From Megascapheus bottae (lineage: Eukaryota > Chordata > Mammalia > Rodentia > Geomyidae), in contig JANJXV010000020.1 of the NCBI GenBank assembly GCA_024803745.1, positions 22,680,777 to 22,744,776 of the forward strand: a DNA stretch of 64,000 nt, in the 5' to 3' direction. The translations under genes and the position numbers were made by a program. Under the pieces are notes generated by a model. The model made no database searches and was not told where the DNA came from. It saw nothing but the letters and a program-made list of their open reading frames with translations. Positions 45,312-56,989 of this stretch are shown here, in pieces (the first letter of the stretch is position 1; each line of letters opens with the position of its first letter).

Positions 45312-45528
45312 CGGGGGGGGGCAAGAGTTTGGCCTAGCGGTAGAGTGCTTGCCTAGCATGCACGACGACCCAGGTTCGATTCCTCGGTGCCACATACATG
45401 GAAAAAAAAGCCGGAAGTGGTGGTGAGGCTCAAACGGGTAGAGCTCTAGCCTTGAGAAAGTCCAAGGACAGTGCTCAGGCCTTGAGCTCAAGCCCAGGAC
45501 TGGCAAAAAAAAAAAAAAAAAAAAAAAA
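45312..45528 (+). repeat. IDL-Geo SINE, full length, young
   Basis: The first bases are a G-run. A box, B box, Geo monomer and a 24-bp A-tail are intact. A perfect target duplication, aaagaatagaagaaagg, flanks it (45,295 and 45,526). Confidence 0.97.
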
Positions 45529-45676
45529 GAATAGAAGAAAGGGAAGAGTAACTGCAGAAAAATAATTCAGAGCCAGAAGACTCCTTGGTTGATACTACCC
45601 CCATACTACAGGGTGTCAAAGAATAGAACAGAAATTCAAATCATCTTTGCCTCAGTTTACTTTATTAAAAGTTGTA

Positions 45677-45906
45677 ACCAGGTGCCAGTGATTCATATCT
45701 GTAATCCTAGCTACTTAGAAGGATGAGATCTGAAGGTCATGGTTCAAAGCCAGCCTGGGCAGGAAGTCTGTGAGACTCCTTCAACTTACCACCAAAAAGC
45801 CAGAAGTTGAGCTGTGGCTCAAGTGGGTACAGTGCTTGCCTAAGCAGAGTAGCTCAGGTTCAGCACCCAGGCCTTCAGTTCAAGCCCCAAGATCTACTTA
45901 AAAAAA
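45677..45906 (+). repeat. B1-dID SINE
   Basis: Full dimer; the dID carries agtgggtacagtgcttgcct, a small ID-like conversion of the usual box. Confidence 0.92.
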
Positions 45907-46529
45907 TCGTATGTTATGCTCAGTTGGAGAACAGTCTTTCTTCAGTTAATGTATTAAAGCTGCCTTATATGTGATTTCTCTCCATTTTTGTTGTTTGCCC
46001 TTGAGTTTTATGTATATTCAGACCTATTTTCCCCTTGGGTACAGTCTTCTGTGGCTCTAAAGCCTACAGATTCCCTCCCCCATACTCAGAGAAATCATCA
46101 CTTGTATTTTCCTAGGTCTTTTAGGGCAGGGGATGTAGCTCAGTGGTAGACTTCCTGCCTAGTCTGAATGAGACTCTGGGGGTTTGGCATTGGGAAAGAA
46201 AAGTATATTTTTTGTACATTTAGTAAATCAATAAATTCCTAGAATCTATTTTACTTTTTTATATAAAAAGTGAGGATGTAACTTGACTTTTTATCAAAAT
46301 GGTTGTCATTTCAGACATGTTTTTCAATAATCTATTTTTCCATGCTAACTTTGATGAATCATAGTTATATTTATTATAATCAAATTAAATGTGTTTCTGA
46401 GCAATCACCAAATTTCTCAATAACAATTTCAGTGCCAGTATCAGTATCAATTATTTAAATATTATAGTTTGATATTTAGTAATATAAATGTATCCTTATA
46501 CTGGTTTTGTTTGGGGGGGGGGTGTTTGT
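45907..46529. other. Mostly unique, with an ID element
   Basis: An ID monomer is visible at 46,124-46,185 (ggatgtagctcagtggtaga). The rest is AT-rich and unassigned. Confidence 0.6.
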
Positions 46530-46694
46530 TTTTTTGGCCAGTCCTGGGGCTTGAACTCAGAGTCTGAGCACTGTCCTTGGGCTTTCTCAAGGCTAGAGCT
46601 CTACTGTTTGAGCCATAGCACCATTTCTAGCTTTTTCAATGTATGTGGTATCAAGGAATCAAACCCTTTACCACTAGGCCAAACTCATGGCCCT
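46530..46694 (-). repeat. IDL-Geo SINE with internal deletion
   Basis: Antisense copy preceded by a G-run (46,512-46,521). About 30 bp around the B-box/A-box spacer of the head are missing (aatcaaaccctttaccacta). Confidence 0.92.
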
Positions 46695-46792
46695 GCGTCC
46701 TTAATACTCTTAAGAAATCATCTTACTTATTCATAACCTTCTAATCTTCTAAGTCAACTTTACAGTCACTATATCAACCCAAATTTTCTTTT

Positions 46793-47018
46793 TCCTGTTT
46801 TGACCAATAAGGGTTTGAACTCGGAACCTCATACTAGCTTAGTTGGTGTTCTATCTCTTCAACCACATGCCCAGTTTAGCTGTTTTGGAGATAGTGTCTC
46901 ACAGACTATCCTACCCAAGCTGCCTTCAAATCACTATCCTCTAGATTTCAACCTCCTGAATAGCTAGAATTATAGCTATATATATAGAGAGAGAGAGACA
47001 TGAGCCCCAGTGCCAATC
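46793..47018 (-). repeat. 7SL-ID SINE
   Basis: Antisense ID (agggtttgaactcggaacct) then a 7SL monomer. A (TA)n(GA)n expansion at 46,975-46,999 splits the last 20 bp of the 7SL head. Confidence 0.75.
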
Positions 47019-48264
47019 TACTTTTAAAATTATTTTAACACGATGACACATACACTGAGTTGAACTTTTTTGCTTCTTGTTAAGTAAGAATGTTTAATGT
47101 AGGATTTTAAAGAAACACAAATATAGTTTTAATTTTGTAAGACTAATAAATTACAGAATTAACTTATTTTATAATCTTAAATTGAATGGTTTCAACTAAG
47201 TCCTGCCAAAAGTTGTCCAAAAGCATTTAGAGAGACAGCCACTTTCTGTCACATTGAGACTCACAGATTGCACATTAATATCCTCTTATGATCTGCAGAT
47301 AAAACTGAACTTGTACCCAGTGTTAAAGTGTTTGAATTTTTGAATTCTACATAATTAACAAAAACGTAAACTATTCCTGTGATTACTGTTTTCCTGTATC
47401 AATTAAAAAATGGATGGTTATGGCCTTTCTGGCTGCCCACAAAATTTACCCTCTGTTGTCCTCAGTCTTAGAGAGCTGACTGGCTCATCACCCAGAAATT
47501 GTACATGTCCTCAGAGTTTGTGAATCACACATTCCCTAGAAGTCCTAAAATGCTTGTGGTGCTTAATTGGCAGCAACTTCATTAAATCTAACTTAGTCTG
47601 CTCAAAGGCTTACCCTTTTGTTTGGACAAGGTTGCAATTTAAATGTTGGAATCTAGAGCCTGCGGTAGAAATGTTTCTAATTCCTCCGTCTTGACTTTTT
47701 GAATGCAAAAGTTGGATGTATTTGCCAAGGTCTAACATAGAAATGGGATAAAAGCCATTTCTCCTTATGAGCAATCCGTTCAGAATTATGAATAGCTTAA
47801 GAGGAAAAAGGGGCAAACTGGGAACCAAAGTTACACATGCCTTAATGAGGTCAGGTGCCATTTGAAGATATAACTTGAGGAAACTGGTAGAATGGAAGTT
47901 GCCATTTACTTTTCTGTATAACTAGCTTAATAATGTTCATTTTGAAGAGTTGCAATAAGAATTGGAAATAGAGAAAACACCAAGAATGCATATGATAAAT
48001 AGTAGTTACTGTGATCCTAACTTAGGGTATGAGCAGGCAAGAAGAGAACAGCAAGTGGACGTATAGACTGTGCTTGCATGTAGTGCATGTTAGAGTGGAA
48101 ACTTCATCTTGGAGGGGCAAAGGAAACCTCATCAATGCCAGCTCCAGTAAGGCACTATACAGCGCAGTTATTAGGACTTGAGCCCTGGTAGTCCAGCTCC
48201 ATTCTCTACACTGCCAAACAGAATGACTAGACATGTGATGCAGAAACACTGACCTTTTAGAATG
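47019..48264. other. Unique stretch
   Basis: AT-rich; nothing recognised. Around 48,170-48,210 there may be a MIR end. Confidence 0.45.
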
Positions 48265-48360
48265 TTTGTAATAGTAATAATAGTTACTATTTACTTCATC
48301 CACACACTGTGTCTGCCAACGTCCTGAGTGTTTTATATGTGTTATCTTGAAGGGGATAAC
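48265..48360 (+). repeat. MIR fragment
   Basis: taataatagttactatttac, then cacactgtgtctgccaacgt and gagtgttttatatgtgttat match the 5' half of MIR. Confidence 0.55.
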
Positions 48361-48567
48361 TAGTGAAAAGCTTAGGACAGACAGCTAAGCTTAGAAAAGC
48401 TTAGGCTGTCACTGCTATGGGGATGAAGTGACTATTGCTGATGTCATTATTATCATTTGGTCAAGACTGTATTTTAATAACTCTTTGGTAATAGGGAAGG
48501 GGTTAGAGCAATTGGCACTGGAGTTTGAGAGAATAGCAGGAAATTTTCACATCCATGTTTTAGGGGG

Positions 48568-48640
48568 GGTTGTAGCACAGTGACAGCATGCTTGCCTAGC
48601 ATTTGCAAGTCCCTACATTCAGCTACTACTACTGCATGAG
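48568..48640 (+). repeat. ID SINE
   Basis: tRNA-like monomer ggggttgtagcacagtgaca followed by atgcttgcctagcatttgca; tail short. Confidence 0.75.
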
Positions 48641-48680
48641 TATGTTTTAAAAATCACTTGAATGAAAGATTTGTGCATTT

Positions 48681-48745
48681 GGGCTGGGAGTTAAGCTTGT
48701 CTAACATATGTAAAGCCCTAACTTCAGTCCACATAAAAGAAAGAG
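48681..48745 (+). repeat. ID SINE seeding a tandem array
   Basis: gggctgggagttaagcttgt through tgtaaagccctaacttcagt. A 14-bp target duplication, gaaagatttgtgca, occurs at 48,664-48,677 and about 48,770-48,783. Its purine-rich tail is the start of the tandem array below. Confidence 0.85.
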
Positions 48746-49136
48746 AAAAGAGAAGAGGAGGGAGGGAGGGAAAGATTTGTGCACTTTATCTTATTATTAA
48801 ACATATATATATATATATATGCACACTATGCATAACTACCTAAATTAAATCCATAGTCTTGCAAAAGAAGAGGAAGGAGGGAGGGAGGGAAGGAAGGAAA
48901 ATATTTGTATACTTTACCTTATTATTAGGATTCATATATATGAATATATGTACATATACACACTGTGTATAACTACCTAAATTCAATTCATAATATTGCA
49001 AAAAAAACAGAAAGGAGAGAAGGAGGGAAGGAAAATATTTGTTCACTTTACCTTATTATTAGAATTCGTATGAATATATGTATATATGTATGAATAATGT
49101 ATATGTGAATATATGTGTATGTGTATTATCCATATG
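48746..49136. repeat. Three-copy tandem repeat, unit about 117-137 bp
   Basis: Copies at 48,746-48,862, 48,863-48,999 and 49,000-49,136. Each has a (GGGA)n/(GGAA)n purine block, an atttgtNNactttaNcttat segment and a TA-rich block. The first two also share ataactacctaaatt near the end. The second and third are closest. Confidence 0.9.
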
Positions 49137-49169
49137 CGTGTTTATATTTCTATAGATGTATATATACTC

Positions 49170-49285
49170 TGGGTTGGGGAACTTGAACTCAAAACTCTTG
49201 CCTGCTTGTTTTGCTCAAGCCTGGCTACTGCTGGAGCCAAACAGTCATTCTAAGCTTTTTGCTACTTAATTGGAAATAAGAGTCA
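49170..49285 (-). repeat. B1-dID SINE, dID part only
   Basis: Antisense ggaacttgaactcaaaactc to ttaattggaaataagagtca; the 7SL head is missing. Confidence 0.75.
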
Positions 49286-49335
49286 TAATCATTACCCGTT
49301 ACTGGCTTCCTCTTTTGGGACATTTTCCATTAAGA

Positions 49336-49605
49336 TTTAGCAGAGCCATGCTATAGGCTCATGCCTATAATCCTCGCTACTCAGGAGGCTGAGCCAGTGG
49401 CTCACGTCTATAATACTAGTTACTCTAGAAGCTGAGATCTGAGATTGTGGCTCAAAGCCAGCTAGGGTGAGACTCTTTTCTTCAATAAAGTACTCAGAAA
49501 AAGCCAGAATAGGTGCTGTGGTTCAAGTGGCAGAGCAAAAAGAGGCTCAGGAAAGCACCTCGACCCTGAGGGCAAGCCCCAGGACTGGCCAAAAAAGAAA
49601 AAAAA
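49336..49605 (+). repeat. B1-dID SINE with duplicated head start
   Basis: The first about 45 bp of the 7SL head appear twice (49,347-49,391 and 49,392-49,436), the copies being diverged. The rest of the dimer and an A/G tail follow. Confidence 0.85.
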
Positions 49606-49756
49606 GGGGGGAGAATGAGTCTGTACAAGTTCATCTTAATTACTGTGCTCATTTACTCTGTAGCTCTCTGTGGTCAGGGTATCTTCTCAGCAGTCCCCAG
49701 GGATTTTTCTTAGGAAGTCTACAAGAGCAAGGGTGCTTAGAAGAATGTGGAGATAT

Positions 49757-50024
49757 TGCCAGGTGTGGGTGCGGGTGTGGTGGCTATGCCTGTAATCCTA
49801 GCTACTCAGGATCAAGGTGCAAAGCCAGCCTGGGCACAAAAGGACCCGAGACTCTCATCTCCAGTTAACCTCTAGAAAATGGGAAGTGGGGCTTGGCTCA
49901 AGGATAGGGCAGTAGCCTTGAGCTGAAGAGCTCAGGAACAGCACCCAAGCCCACGGCTAGGGTGGTAGCCTTCAGCTGAAGAGCTGAAGGAAGCCCCATG
50001 ACCCACCAGAAAAAAAAAAAAAAG
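49757..50024 (+). repeat. B1-dID SINE with duplicated dID core
   Basis: A ggtgtgggtgcgggtgtgg expansion at the start, a shortened 7SL head, then ccttgagctgaagagctcag repeated as ccttcagctgaagagctgaa, and an A-tail. It shares cacaaaaggacccgagactc with the copy at 60,237, so the two probably form a subfamily. Confidence 0.88.
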
Positions 50025-50097
50025 ATTTAACAGAGTCTCTAAATATGTCCCAAATGGGCTGATACTCAAAAATGAATATCCTCTTTGAATTTTTTGT

Positions 50098-51240
50098 GTT
50101 TTTTTACATTTATTTATTTTTATTGTAAAGATGATTACAATTTTTAAGGGTTGCAATTACCTAAGTCAAGTAATGAGAACATTTCTTTTTGAACAGTGTC
50201 ACCCACTTTCTCATTCTCTCTCAGTTTTTCACTTCCCACCCAAGTTGTATAGTTCATTTCCAACACAGTGTCTTGTAAATATCACTGCTGAACTGATGCA
50301 CCCTTTATCCCACTGTTGCTGTGCTTCCTCATCCCTCTCCACATCTCGTAGACGTATACACAACACAAAGAGCACAGAACTTAAATACAGTGCCCAAAGG
50401 GAATTAACCAAAGAAAAAAGGAAAGAGGAAAAAAAAACATGAACATTACAGTGAAAAACCTCTTGTTTCCATTTCTTGGAGTTTGTTTCAATAAGCATCA
50501 TTTTGTATGGTAATATGCACATTGTTATTGAGCTCCTGTGATCCTCTCCTAAGAATATCCTTCTTTGTTTACACTGTGTGAATATTTAGAGTACTGTTTA
50601 ATTACTCGTATACAAGAGTAATTATTTGTCTTTTACTATCAATTGGTTTTACTTACAGATTTATGGGCACATTCTCATTATTACAAATGAGGGAAGCCAT
50701 GTAGCCTGTGTTTTTTCCAAATCTCCATTTCCTACAAATGGGGCAAAGTCATTTTTTCTGATGGAAGCATAGAATTCCATTGTACATATATACATTTTCT
50801 TTTTCTTTTTGCGGGGGGAGGGGAGCAGTCCTGGGCTTTGAACTCGGGGCCTGGACAGTTTCCTTGGGCTTTCTCAAGGCTAGCTTTCTCAAAGCTCTAC
50901 CACTTGAGCTTTTTCTGGATATACAGTACCAAGGAATCTAACCCAGGACTTCCTGCATATTGGACCAACACTCTACCACTAGGCCACACTCCCAGCCCTG
51001 CCACATCTTCTTGATCCATTCATCCACTGAGGAACATCTCCATTGATTCCATATCTTGGCCATGGTGAACAGTGTTGCAATGAAAATGGCTAGTGGCTTT
51101 AGTGTAGCCTGATTTGTAGTCATTTGGATACATGCCCAAGAGTGGGGTTGCTCTATGTTATAGGGAAACTCTATGTTTAGTGTTTTGTTTAGTCTTATTT
51201 TTGAGGGTTCTCCTGTTGTAAAACTGGTTTTCATTTCTTC
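50098..51240 (-). mobile_element. L1 3' UTR and end of ORF2, interrupted
   Basis: The T-rich left edge is the tail. Then 3' UTR sequence shared with 26,140 (taagtcaagtaatgagaaca). From about 50,640 come reverse-complement ORF2-end landmarks: catagaattccattgtacat, ttcttgatccattcatccac, ccatggtgaacagtgttgca and gtcatttggatacatgccca. An IDL-Geo sits at 50,805-50,998. The ORF2 part is frame-broken. Confidence 0.85.
50805..50998 (-). repeat. IDL-Geo SINE
   Basis: Antisense copy with a G-rich tail side. ggctagctttctcaaagctc shows a small duplication; part of the linker region is lost. Confidence 0.92.
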
Positions 51241-52103
51241 AGGGCAAGTCAGTAAGCACATTGGCTTTTTCTTGGATCGACATCAAACTAAGTAATAAAA
51301 CATATTGATTGGGTAATTTCAATCCACAAGATCCTGTGTAATCTGAAAGTATTGTAACCTCTGAATAGATGAGTATTAATTTAAAAATTCTGTACCAATA
51401 CAGTTTCATTTTACAGCTGTTCATTACAAAACCACTTTCTGAAACTTAATACCACTTACCAGGTAAGTGAATGGAATTGTGTGCCTGAGTCAGTGAAAGC
51501 TCATCTAGTAGGTCGTCTCAGATAGGTGAAGAAGGAAGAGATTTGGCCACTCCATGCTGGATCTTAGCTGGAAGACAATTTTTAAACATTTCAGCAAATT
51601 CTTAGAAAACAAGACATGCATCCTGACTGATTGCTTACTTACTTATTCCTACTCTAGTAATTAAAGAGATAAGATTTAATGCTAGAATTAAGTGATAATT
51701 ATGTAAACAAAAATTTAAGTCACCCTGGTATTAGACAGGTCTGTTGGCAGTGAAAATAAGTCTAATTGAATGGGCAACCTGAAAAACTCCTATTCTGAGC
51801 TGAGCATGTGGGCACATCTTCTTGGACATAAGCAAGCTTCAAGTCTAATATAGTCACAAGTTCAGCAGTAGAGGAAATTGTCAAAAGAAACATGTTATTA
51901 GAAACAAATGAAAACAGGCAGTATCAGATAAAAAATGAAGAACGTTTTCTATGTTTTTATGTTTATGTCTACATATGCAAACTGTTTCTATATTTGTATA
52001 GCCATGATTTCTTGAATCATCATTATGTTTTCTTAAAGTTGGAACACTTATAAAAGTGCCAAATAAGATCTATTATTTTTAAAGTAAAGAATACAAAACT
52101 CTG
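51241..52103. other. Unique stretch
   Basis: AT-rich; may hold further decayed L1 near the left edge. No exon recognised. Confidence 0.45.
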
Positions 52104-52155
52104 TGTGTGTGTGTGTGTGTGTGTGCATGCGTGCGCGCGTGTGCGTGTGAGCACA
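52104..52155. repeat. (TG)n/(GC) microsatellite at a SINE end
   Basis: A pure TG tract then tgcatgcgtgcgcgcgtgtg, a potential Z-DNA-type alternating purine-pyrimidine stretch. Confidence 0.93.
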
Positions 52156-52159
52156 CATT

Positions 52160-52320
52160 ACTACTGCTGATGCTCTACTACTTGAGCCAGTGTTTTGCTA
52201 GTTAATTGAAGAAAAGCGTCTTACAGACTTTTCTGCGTGGGCTGGCTTTGTATGACAGTCCTCAGATCTCTACTTAGGAAAGTAGCTAGGATTACAGGCA
52301 TGAGCCACCAGTAATCAGCC
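52160..52320 (-). repeat. B1-dID SINE, 3'-truncated
   Basis: Antisense dID remnant (gctctactacttgagccagt), the linker and a 7SL head ending gagccaccagtaatcagcc. Confidence 0.88.
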
Positions 52321-52429
52321 AGAAATATATTGTTAATGTCTGTCTTCTCTCTTACATCCCAGTCTTCAGGGGTAGCTTTTGCTAAGTATTTCCAGTCTGT
52401 CTTTATAGACGGTTACTCATTTATAAATA

Positions 52430-53450
52430 TCAAAAACATTTTAATGGGGCCAAAGTATACTACTCTGCTGTAGCCTGCCTTTTCTACCTAACAGTATTCT
52501 GTAGACACTTGGCAGATTATAGACATTAGTGTACATAAAAGTTTATCTCATTCTTTTAATTGGCTGTATGGTGAATTAGGTAAGTTAAATTAGGTCATTT
52601 AAACCTAAGTTATTCTGCCAATGTTTTTAGTTTTTGTTTTGCTTTGTTGTTAGGCCCTAGACTATTGTGAACACCCTCTACCTTTCCTTGTGCACCTACG
52701 TGTATGTGCACTACCTTTCCTTGTGCACCTATGTGTATATGGTAGAAATTCACTAAACATAGACAAGTAGGTCAAAGAGTGTTCCTACTCTTAAGTTCCA
52801 TGGAGAATTCCTTTTGAAAAAATGGAACCCATTTTACTTCTATGGATTGTCTGGAGAGAGTCTATTTTCCTGCACCTTTGTTAATTTCCTGTTTCAGTTC
52901 ACATTCTAGCTAGTTTGATGTATCAAAAATAACTTTGCACCATAATTCTAATTAGAACTGTTTTCCAAAGGAAGGGAGCATTTTTTTATATTATCATTTT
53001 TTGTTTTGTGAATTACTTGTTTAACCTTTATGTTAATTATATTGTTGGATCTTATTAATTTGAAAGATCTCTTTATATAGAAGGGAAATTGTTTCACATA
53101 AATAGGAAATTTTCTCCACTTTTTCATGTCTTTTTTTTTTTTTTACCAGTCCTGGTTTGAACTCAGGGCCTGAGCATTGTCCTTGAGTTTTCTCAAGGCT
53201 AGAGTTCTACCACTTGAGCCACAGCACAACTTCTGACTTTTTCTGTGTATGTGGTACTGAGGAGTTGAACCCAGGTCTTCGTGCATGCTAGGCAAGCACT
53301 CTACCACTTAGGCCAAACTCCTGGCCCCTTCATTTGTCATTTTATAAGAGATATTTTGTATTGTACTGTTTTTTACTTTATATATTCAGACCTGTCATTG
53401 AGATTATAAAATATTTATGTAAATTTCTTCCCATATTCAATACTTTTTTA
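52430..53450 (-). mobile_element. Ancient L1 (L1M-type) fragment, interrupted
   Basis: Reverse-complement landmarks in order: tctacctaacagtattctgt, ctcattcttttaattggctg, actattgtgaacaccc, agtaggtcaaagagtgttcc, gtgaattacttgtttaacct, gatctctttatatagaaggg, then tcatttgtcattttataaga beyond the SINE at 53,130. A 33-bp tandem duplication lies at 52,678-52,743. Confidence 0.7.
53130..53328 (-). repeat. IDL-Geo SINE, full length
   Basis: Near-consensus antisense copy inside the old L1; B box visible as gttgaacccaggtcttcg. Confidence 0.96.
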
Positions 53451-53454
53451 AAAA

Positions 53455-53603
53455 GTGCCACAGTGCCACTTCCAGTTTTCTAGTGGTTAATTGGAGTTGA
53501 GTCTCTCACATTTTAGTGCCCCGGCTAGCTTTGAACCACAGTCCTCAGATCTCAGCATCCTGAGTAGCTAGGATTTACAGATATGAGCCACCACACCAGG
53601 CTA
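53455..53603 (-). repeat. B1-dID SINE, 3'-truncated
   Basis: Starts at cacagtgccacttccagttt and ends gagccaccacaccaggct; most of the dID body is absent. Confidence 0.9.
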
Positions 53604-53611
53604 GAAATTAC

Positions 53612-53829
53612 ATTTTTTTTTTTTTTTTGCCAGTTCTGAGGCTTGAACTTAGGCCCTAAGCACTGTCCTTGGGATTTCTTCAAGGCTAGTGCTCTACCAC
53701 TTGAGCTCTATCACTTGAGCCTCAGCACCACTTCTGGCTTTTTTCTATGTATGTAGTACCGAGGAATCAAACCTGGGTCTTCATGCATGCTAGGCAAGCA
53801 CTCTACCACTAGGCCAAACTCTTGGACCA
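53612..53829 (-). repeat. IDL-Geo SINE, full length
   Basis: T-tail of about 18 bp. The Geo part has a small tandem duplication, ctctaccacttgag / ctctatcacttgag. Target duplication about attacattttt. Confidence 0.95.
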
Positions 53830-54825
53830 CGAGTTACATTTTTGAGATGAGTTAAGGATTGAGCTTTATTTTTGCCCAATAGCTACCATTGTTCACTGAT
53901 TAACTTAACCAGCCTCCACTTTATAATGTGCTAAACCATCACGTATTTAATCTGTATCCTCATGTAAGGGTGTGTACACCTGCCCAGTCACATAGATGCC
54001 ACCCACACACCAGTACACCAGTCACTGCTGGAGCAAAACAGGATGTGTAGAGTCATAATGATGGCTGTGCTCTGAGTGGTGCTTTCTACTTGTTGATACC
54101 TTGAGGCAAAGAATAAATATGAGCAGCTATCTTAGACAGTGGTGTGCAAGCTAACGAAGAGCACCCATTTCACTTTATGCACGGTTTCTTTTTGTTCACC
54201 AGTGCCCCAGCAGTGTTTTAGATCACAGCCACCTAACCAGGAACTTACTCGAGCTTCTCACTTAATCTCAAGCATTGCTAGTCCATAAAAGCTGTTAAGT
54301 TATAATAATGTTGAGTGCTTTATATGGTACTCTTCATCTGTGAAGTGCTATCTAAACATTGACTAATGAAATGCATTGGTGAAAGGAAGGATTTGTCTCC
54401 ACAAAAACGGAGCTCTGGTTGCACATCTGTGAAGAGATGATTCCCACAAGGCCTTTCACTTCCCTCTTTGAATGGCACGCAGCAAGCAGGAATATAAAAG
54501 CTGGTGACATTATTTCACTTCTGTTGGAAATTTCCTAGGGTATCTTCTAATTAGTCTGGTTAAACTCACCTTTTATCTATCTCCCCAGATATTTCTTTTC
54601 TACATTCCTGGAGCTATTCAACAAGCTTCTTTTGATGTTTTCCCTGATGGCTAATCACAAAATCATAGGATCTTCCAATTGAAAAGATATTATTGATCAT
54701 TTGATTTGAGTATCTTAGCACAACCAGTATAATTTGTAGACAAGAAACAGAGGCATGGAGAAGTTTCTTGACCTAAAAAAAAAGTTATACAGTATATTGA
54801 AGACATCTCCAGGAAAAGACACTGA
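53830..54825. other. Unique stretch
   Basis: A conserved-looking portion at about 54,300-54,560 (GC-balanced, repeat-free) is noted; no exon. Confidence 0.4.
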
Positions 54826-55120
54826 AATTTTTTTAATATATTTTTATTGTAATTAATAGAAGGATTACATAATAAATAGTGCACTAATTCCCATACATTG
54901 ATACCCTTTCACATGTCTTGGTCCCCATTTCCCTTCCCCCCTCCCCCACCCCTCATTTTGTTTTCCCCCGTTCCCTATCCCCGTTCTCAGATAACCAAAT
55001 ACAAATATATCCAATATATCAGGTAACAAAGTGAGATAGAAGACACCGAGATTTTTAGCTCTCAGTTCAGGTCTCATCCTGCTGCATCCTTCTCTCTGAG
55101 CATGGGGGTACCCTTTCTGT
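54826..55120 (-). mobile_element. Probable L1 3' UTR
   Basis: A T-run then ttattgtaattaatagaagg (compare the 26,140 and 50,098 copies), followed by a strongly C-rich stretch at 54,932-54,980. In - strand sense this is the G-rich polypurine tract typical of L1 3' UTRs. The right boundary is uncertain. Confidence 0.5.
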
Positions 55121-56985
55121 TTCTTTAACCATTTTTTCCCTCTCACTTCCGTTTTCTGCTCCCATCCTTTCTCTCTTTCTTCCCTTTACTTTTGATCTAT
55201 ATATCTCTCTTGACTCAAGGTTCATTCCCTTATATAATCCAGTAATAATGTTTTTGTTTTTCTACTGTTTCTCCTATTAAAAGAGATCTGCTAGGATGTG
55301 TCATATGGGCTTTCCCTTAAGTCCTTTCTGAAAAGCCATATTGTGCCACTTTTCTCCATCCCGTGTACCTGAGCACACGGTTGCTTTGCTTTGCTTTGGT
55401 AACAACTGCATTTACTTCTCCCTTTAATGCAATTACTTCTCTAATCCTGGTAGACAGACTAGAGTTTAAGTTAATAGCAAATTAATTTTGTTCCAAAATT
55501 TTATTTTACCCTCAGATTTTCCAGTAGTTCAACAAAAATACACAAACTCCATATTCAAAAAACTACATAAGGTGTTACTATTTAGGATAATTTTTTTTGT
55601 GTTATCTTTCCACAAACCAAAGGCAGATCCATTTCAGAACAAAACTGTGCGTGTAAAACTGGCTCTCCTAGATTTCACATCCTGCTTCCAAGCAGAGACA
55701 GAGATGATTTTAGATAAGCTGTTTTACATGGTGGGTCAGAGGTTCATGATGACCCCAGAACTACACATGCCCTACGCCTGCCCGGGGCCAAATTCTGAGC
55801 CCACATACCTTCAGGCTCCGCCCTCGTCCTGAAGACTGCCTAAAAAGGGAGTCTGTCCCTGGCGGCAGGATTTGGAAGGCTCTTCTCTACTCTCTGGTCC
55901 TTAGGTTTTTTCATATATTAATGAAAAACTGAGTTATAAATAGGAGTGATTAGGGCTTTTCCTTATTATTATTCATAACTATAATCTGTAACTAAATCTA
56001 AAATTAATTGTAGAGAATGAAATCAGAAGCAAAAATTTTACTGATCCTCCTGGAGAATTTTCTGGAGCTGTTTTAATTTGAAACACCTTAACCTGTTTCC
56101 CCATGTAGAATGTATTTTCCCCATTGTATTAGACTGTGTGGCCTATTTGAGGCTTGCAGTATTGAAGTACATTATTGTCTTTATTCTTTGCAAATTCTTC
56201 TTGAAGATTCCATGTAGGTGTGGCTTGACTCAAGCACTTTGTCTGAAATAGGTGCTGCCTTGTGTTTTTTCTTTCTTAAACAAAATTGAAACCACATGAG
56301 CTGTTATCAAATTCTGTAATGACTATCATTTTTTTACTGTTATTGTAAAAGTGATGTACAGGTGTCCAGATTTCCTGAATAGGAAATTTGCTTTCTTCAG
56401 TTATCATTGCCATTTTAGCCATTAAAGGAAATTGGAACTGAAATTCCTTTATCTTTATTCCCTGTCACTCAAATTTGCAGCAGGAAGCAAAATGTAACAT
56501 GATAATTATTCTGACCACTCCCAAAGGTATCCAGGGACATTAAACCACATTTCATTATCACATGGTTTCCAAAGTCCTGGTAGAAATTGCCACCTTTGGG
56601 AGAGGATCAGATAAGAGCTAATTGGTGACATGATAATCTTCTCTCAGCTAGGCATGTGATTAGCCAAAATGTAAAGTGTTGGTTTGTCCCATAATGGATA
56701 AGGGAAGGGAGGGAACAGCTAATTAGAGGAGAGATTTTGTGTTTATATACCAGCATCCCAACTCTAATCCACAGTGAGAAGTTTCAAGAACAAGGAAGGT
56801 GGAGGAGGGGGGATGGAATTTTAACCACCTTTCTGAAATAGGAATGTCCCTTGTACTTTTGATATTTCTATTTATAAAGATTTATAAGTAAACTTCACAC
56901 TAAATAAGTATCCACAGGGTATTTTCACTATGTGTTAAATTTTAACTTTAACATATAGCCTGTTTTTTTCTTTTGTTGTTGTTAT
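55121..56985. other. Unique stretch, SINE-free
   Basis: A 114-codon open stretch (55,488-55,832, +) has no splice pattern and no recognised domain. A short ttactgttattgtaaaagtg at 56,335 resembles an L1 tail. Otherwise unassigned. Confidence 0.45.
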
Positions 56986-56989
56986 TGTT

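Noticed and set aside
48746..49136. Regularly repeated units considered as a CRISPR-like array
   Set aside because: Eukaryotic context; the copies are whole tandem duplications without unique spacers.
49467..49868. 133-codon open stretch on the + strand
   Set aside because: Most of it is two B1-dID elements and the link between them.
55488..55832. 114-codon open stretch on the + strand
   Set aside because: Featureless, no flanking signals; could be a decayed retrocopy but nothing shows it.
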